NCBI RefSeq assembly: GCF_039537985.1
Contig: NZ_BAABBN010000007.1
Location: 620,001-684,000 of the forward strand
DNA: 64,000 nt
Direction: 5' to 3'
Origin: Litoribacillus peritrichatus
Lineage (GTDB): Bacteria; Pseudomonadota; Gammaproteobacteria; Pseudomonadales; Litoribrevibacteraceae
Position 1 is the stretch's first letter; the number at the start of each line of letters is the position of its first letter. The translations under genes and the position numbers were made by a program. Below the pieces are notes generated by a model that saw only the letters and a list, made by a program, of their open reading frames with translations, did not search any database and was not told where the DNA came from. This document shows positions 62,950-64,000 of the stretch, piece after piece.

Positions 62950-64000
62950 ATGACAATGAAATGGGAGTCCTTGCTTTCCAGAGAGCGTTTGGGGAAATTA
63001 GCCATCACTGAGGCTGAACTGGCCCGGTCCCCGTTTCATAAAGACCATGATCGTATTGTGTTTTCGGGGGCGTTTCGCCGCTTGGGTAAAAAAACACAGG
63101 TGCACCCTGTGGATGAAAACGATCACGTCCATACTCGGTTAACCCACAGTCTGGAAGTGGGTTGTGTGGGACGCAGCTTAGGGACCCGGGTGGGAGAATA
63201 TTTAAGTGAAGCTACGCCGGAATGGGTCCAACCGGATGACATCGGGGTGATTGTTCAGGCGGCGTGTCTTGCTCATGACATCGGTAACCCTCCGTTTGGC
63301 CACAGTGGTGAAGACGCCATTCGTCACTGGTTTCATGAGGCGGATGAGAAAGGCATGTTGACTGAGCTGTCGGAGGCAGAGAAAAATGATCTGCTGAATT
63401 TTGAAGGCAATGCTCAAGGGCTAAGAATTCTGACTCAATTAGAGTATCACCTGTTTGACGGAGGGATGCGGTTAACGTATGCGACGTTGGGGGCTTATTT
63501 AAAGTACCCCTGGACGTCGCTTTGTTTAGAGAATAACCCGGCCAATAAGGGAAAATACGGTTGTAATCAGTCTGAACTGGAGATCATGAAAGCGATCGCC
63601 GATAAGCTTGGCTTGATTCAACTGAGTGATGACACCTGGTGTCGTCATCCGTTGGTGTATCTCATGGAGGCGGCCGACGATATTTGTTATGCCTTGCTGG
63701 ATCTGGAAGACGGTTTAGAAATGAACATTCTTCCATATGATGAAATCGAGCAGCTGATGTTTGATCTGTTGCAAGGAGATATTCCGGAAACCTATCGTAA
63801 AATTAATGACACAGGCACCGGTCGTCGTAAGTTATCTATGCTTAGGGGAAAAGCCATCGACCATTTGGTGTCGGCAACGGCAAAAACCTTCATTGAGAAG
63901 CAAGATGATATTTTGAATGGTCGATTGCAGGGCGACTTGGTGGATCACTTGCCGGAACGAGCAAAAACCTGCGTGTTGGCTGCAAAAAATATGGCCAAAG
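62950..64000 (+). CDS. dgt: Deoxyguanosinetriphosphate triphosphohydrolase (3' end cut by the window)
   Basis: Hydrolyses dGTP to deoxyguanosine and triphosphate. The open frame runs to the window edge (350 codons). It shows SPFHKDHDRIVFSGAFRRLG, KTQVHPVDENDHVHTRLTHSLEV (first HD histidine), LAHDIGNPPFGHSGED (HD pair) and NFEGNAQGLRIL, all family marks, then LMEAADDICYALLDLEDG. ATG 62950 is preceded by GAGG (62938-62941); ATG 62956 is possible. About 90 residues should lie beyond the edge. Confidence 0.95.
   Translation, partial: MTMKWESLLSRERLGKLAITEAELARSPFHKDHDRIVFSGAFRRLGKKTQVHPVDENDHVHTRLTHSLEVGCVGRSLGTRVGEYLSEATPEWVQPDDIGVIVQAACLAHDIGNPPFGHSGEDAIRHWFHEADEKGMLTELSEAEKNDLLNFEGNAQGLRILTQLEYHLFDGGMRLTYATLGAYLKYPWTSLCLENNPANKGKYGCNQSELEIMKAIADKLGLIQLSDDTWCRHPLVYLMEAADDICYALLDLEDGLEMNILPYDEIEQLMFDLLQGDIPETYRKINDTGTGRRKLSMLRGKAIDHLVSATAKTFIEKQDDILNGRLQGDLVDHLPERAKTCVLAAKNMAK

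Overview
The window is a stretch of chromosome from a marine-type gammaproteobacterium, Pseudomonadales/Oceanospirillales in the broad sense. I base this on gene order. mutL-miaA-hfq-hflX-hflK-hflC-hisZ-purA, rnr-rlmB, rpsF-rpsR-(membrane protein)-rplI-dnaB and dksA-gluQ-cbrX-cbrA-cbrB-[sRNA]-pcnB-folK-panB-panC-panD-pgi all match, from memory, the order in Pseudomonas and relatives. A wax-ester synthase/DGAT, an acyl-CoA-binding protein, a fatty-acyl-CoA synthetase and an MMPL/DUF1302 export locus resemble lipid-storing, hydrocarbon-degrading marine genera. I do not name a genus.

Layout. 1-17.4 kb (+ strand): DNA repair, tRNA and rRNA modification, Hfq, HflX/K/C, HisZ, PurA, RNase R, RlmB, the S6/S18/L9 ribosomal operon and DnaB. 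17.5-19.1 kb: malate:quinone oxidoreductase. 19.2-32.8 kb (- strand): 3-hydroxyacyl-CoA dehydrogenase, Pgi, pantothenate synthesis, FolK, PcnB, the CbrA/CbrB carbon-control system with its small RNA, GluQ-RS and DksA. 33-38.9 kb: SfsA, a Rieske protein, a DUF4124 protein, a Fur-controlled small RNA, a double cyclic-nucleotide-binding protein, a response regulator, a CYTH phosphatase and a GspE/PilB ATPase. 38.9-41.1 kb: an AT-richer island with two attC-like sites and three small genes that look like integron cassettes; two encode proteins resembling immunity families. 41.1-49.6 kb: envelope and lipid genes (barrel protein, K+ channel, epimerase + PlsC, WS/DGAT, ACBP, lytic-transglycosylase-like protein). 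49.8-51.1 kb: tRNA-Gln, tRNA-Leu, an M23 peptidase and tRNA-Thr. 51.4-53.5 kb: PilZ and MshEN-domain proteins. 53.5-62.9 kb: acyl-CoA synthetase, a MarR-controlled MMPL-LolA-like fusion with a DUF1302 barrel, a SelW-like protein and a retinol-saturase-like oxidoreductase. The right edge cuts dgt.

The strongest non-coding signals are two small RNA genes. A CrcZ-type RNA (26288-26496, -) has a correctly spaced sigma-54 promoter, GTTAC half-sites upstream for a CbrB-like activator, and three A-rich Hfq/Crc-type motifs, each in a hairpin loop. An iron-responsive RNA (about 34643-34730, -) of PrrF/RyhB type has a near-consensus sigma-70 promoter overlapped by two Fur-box palindromes and a strong terminator. 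With hfq in the same window, these suggest post-transcriptional control of carbon and iron use. A 58-codon gene overlapping the start of cbrA (cbrX-like) is also present.
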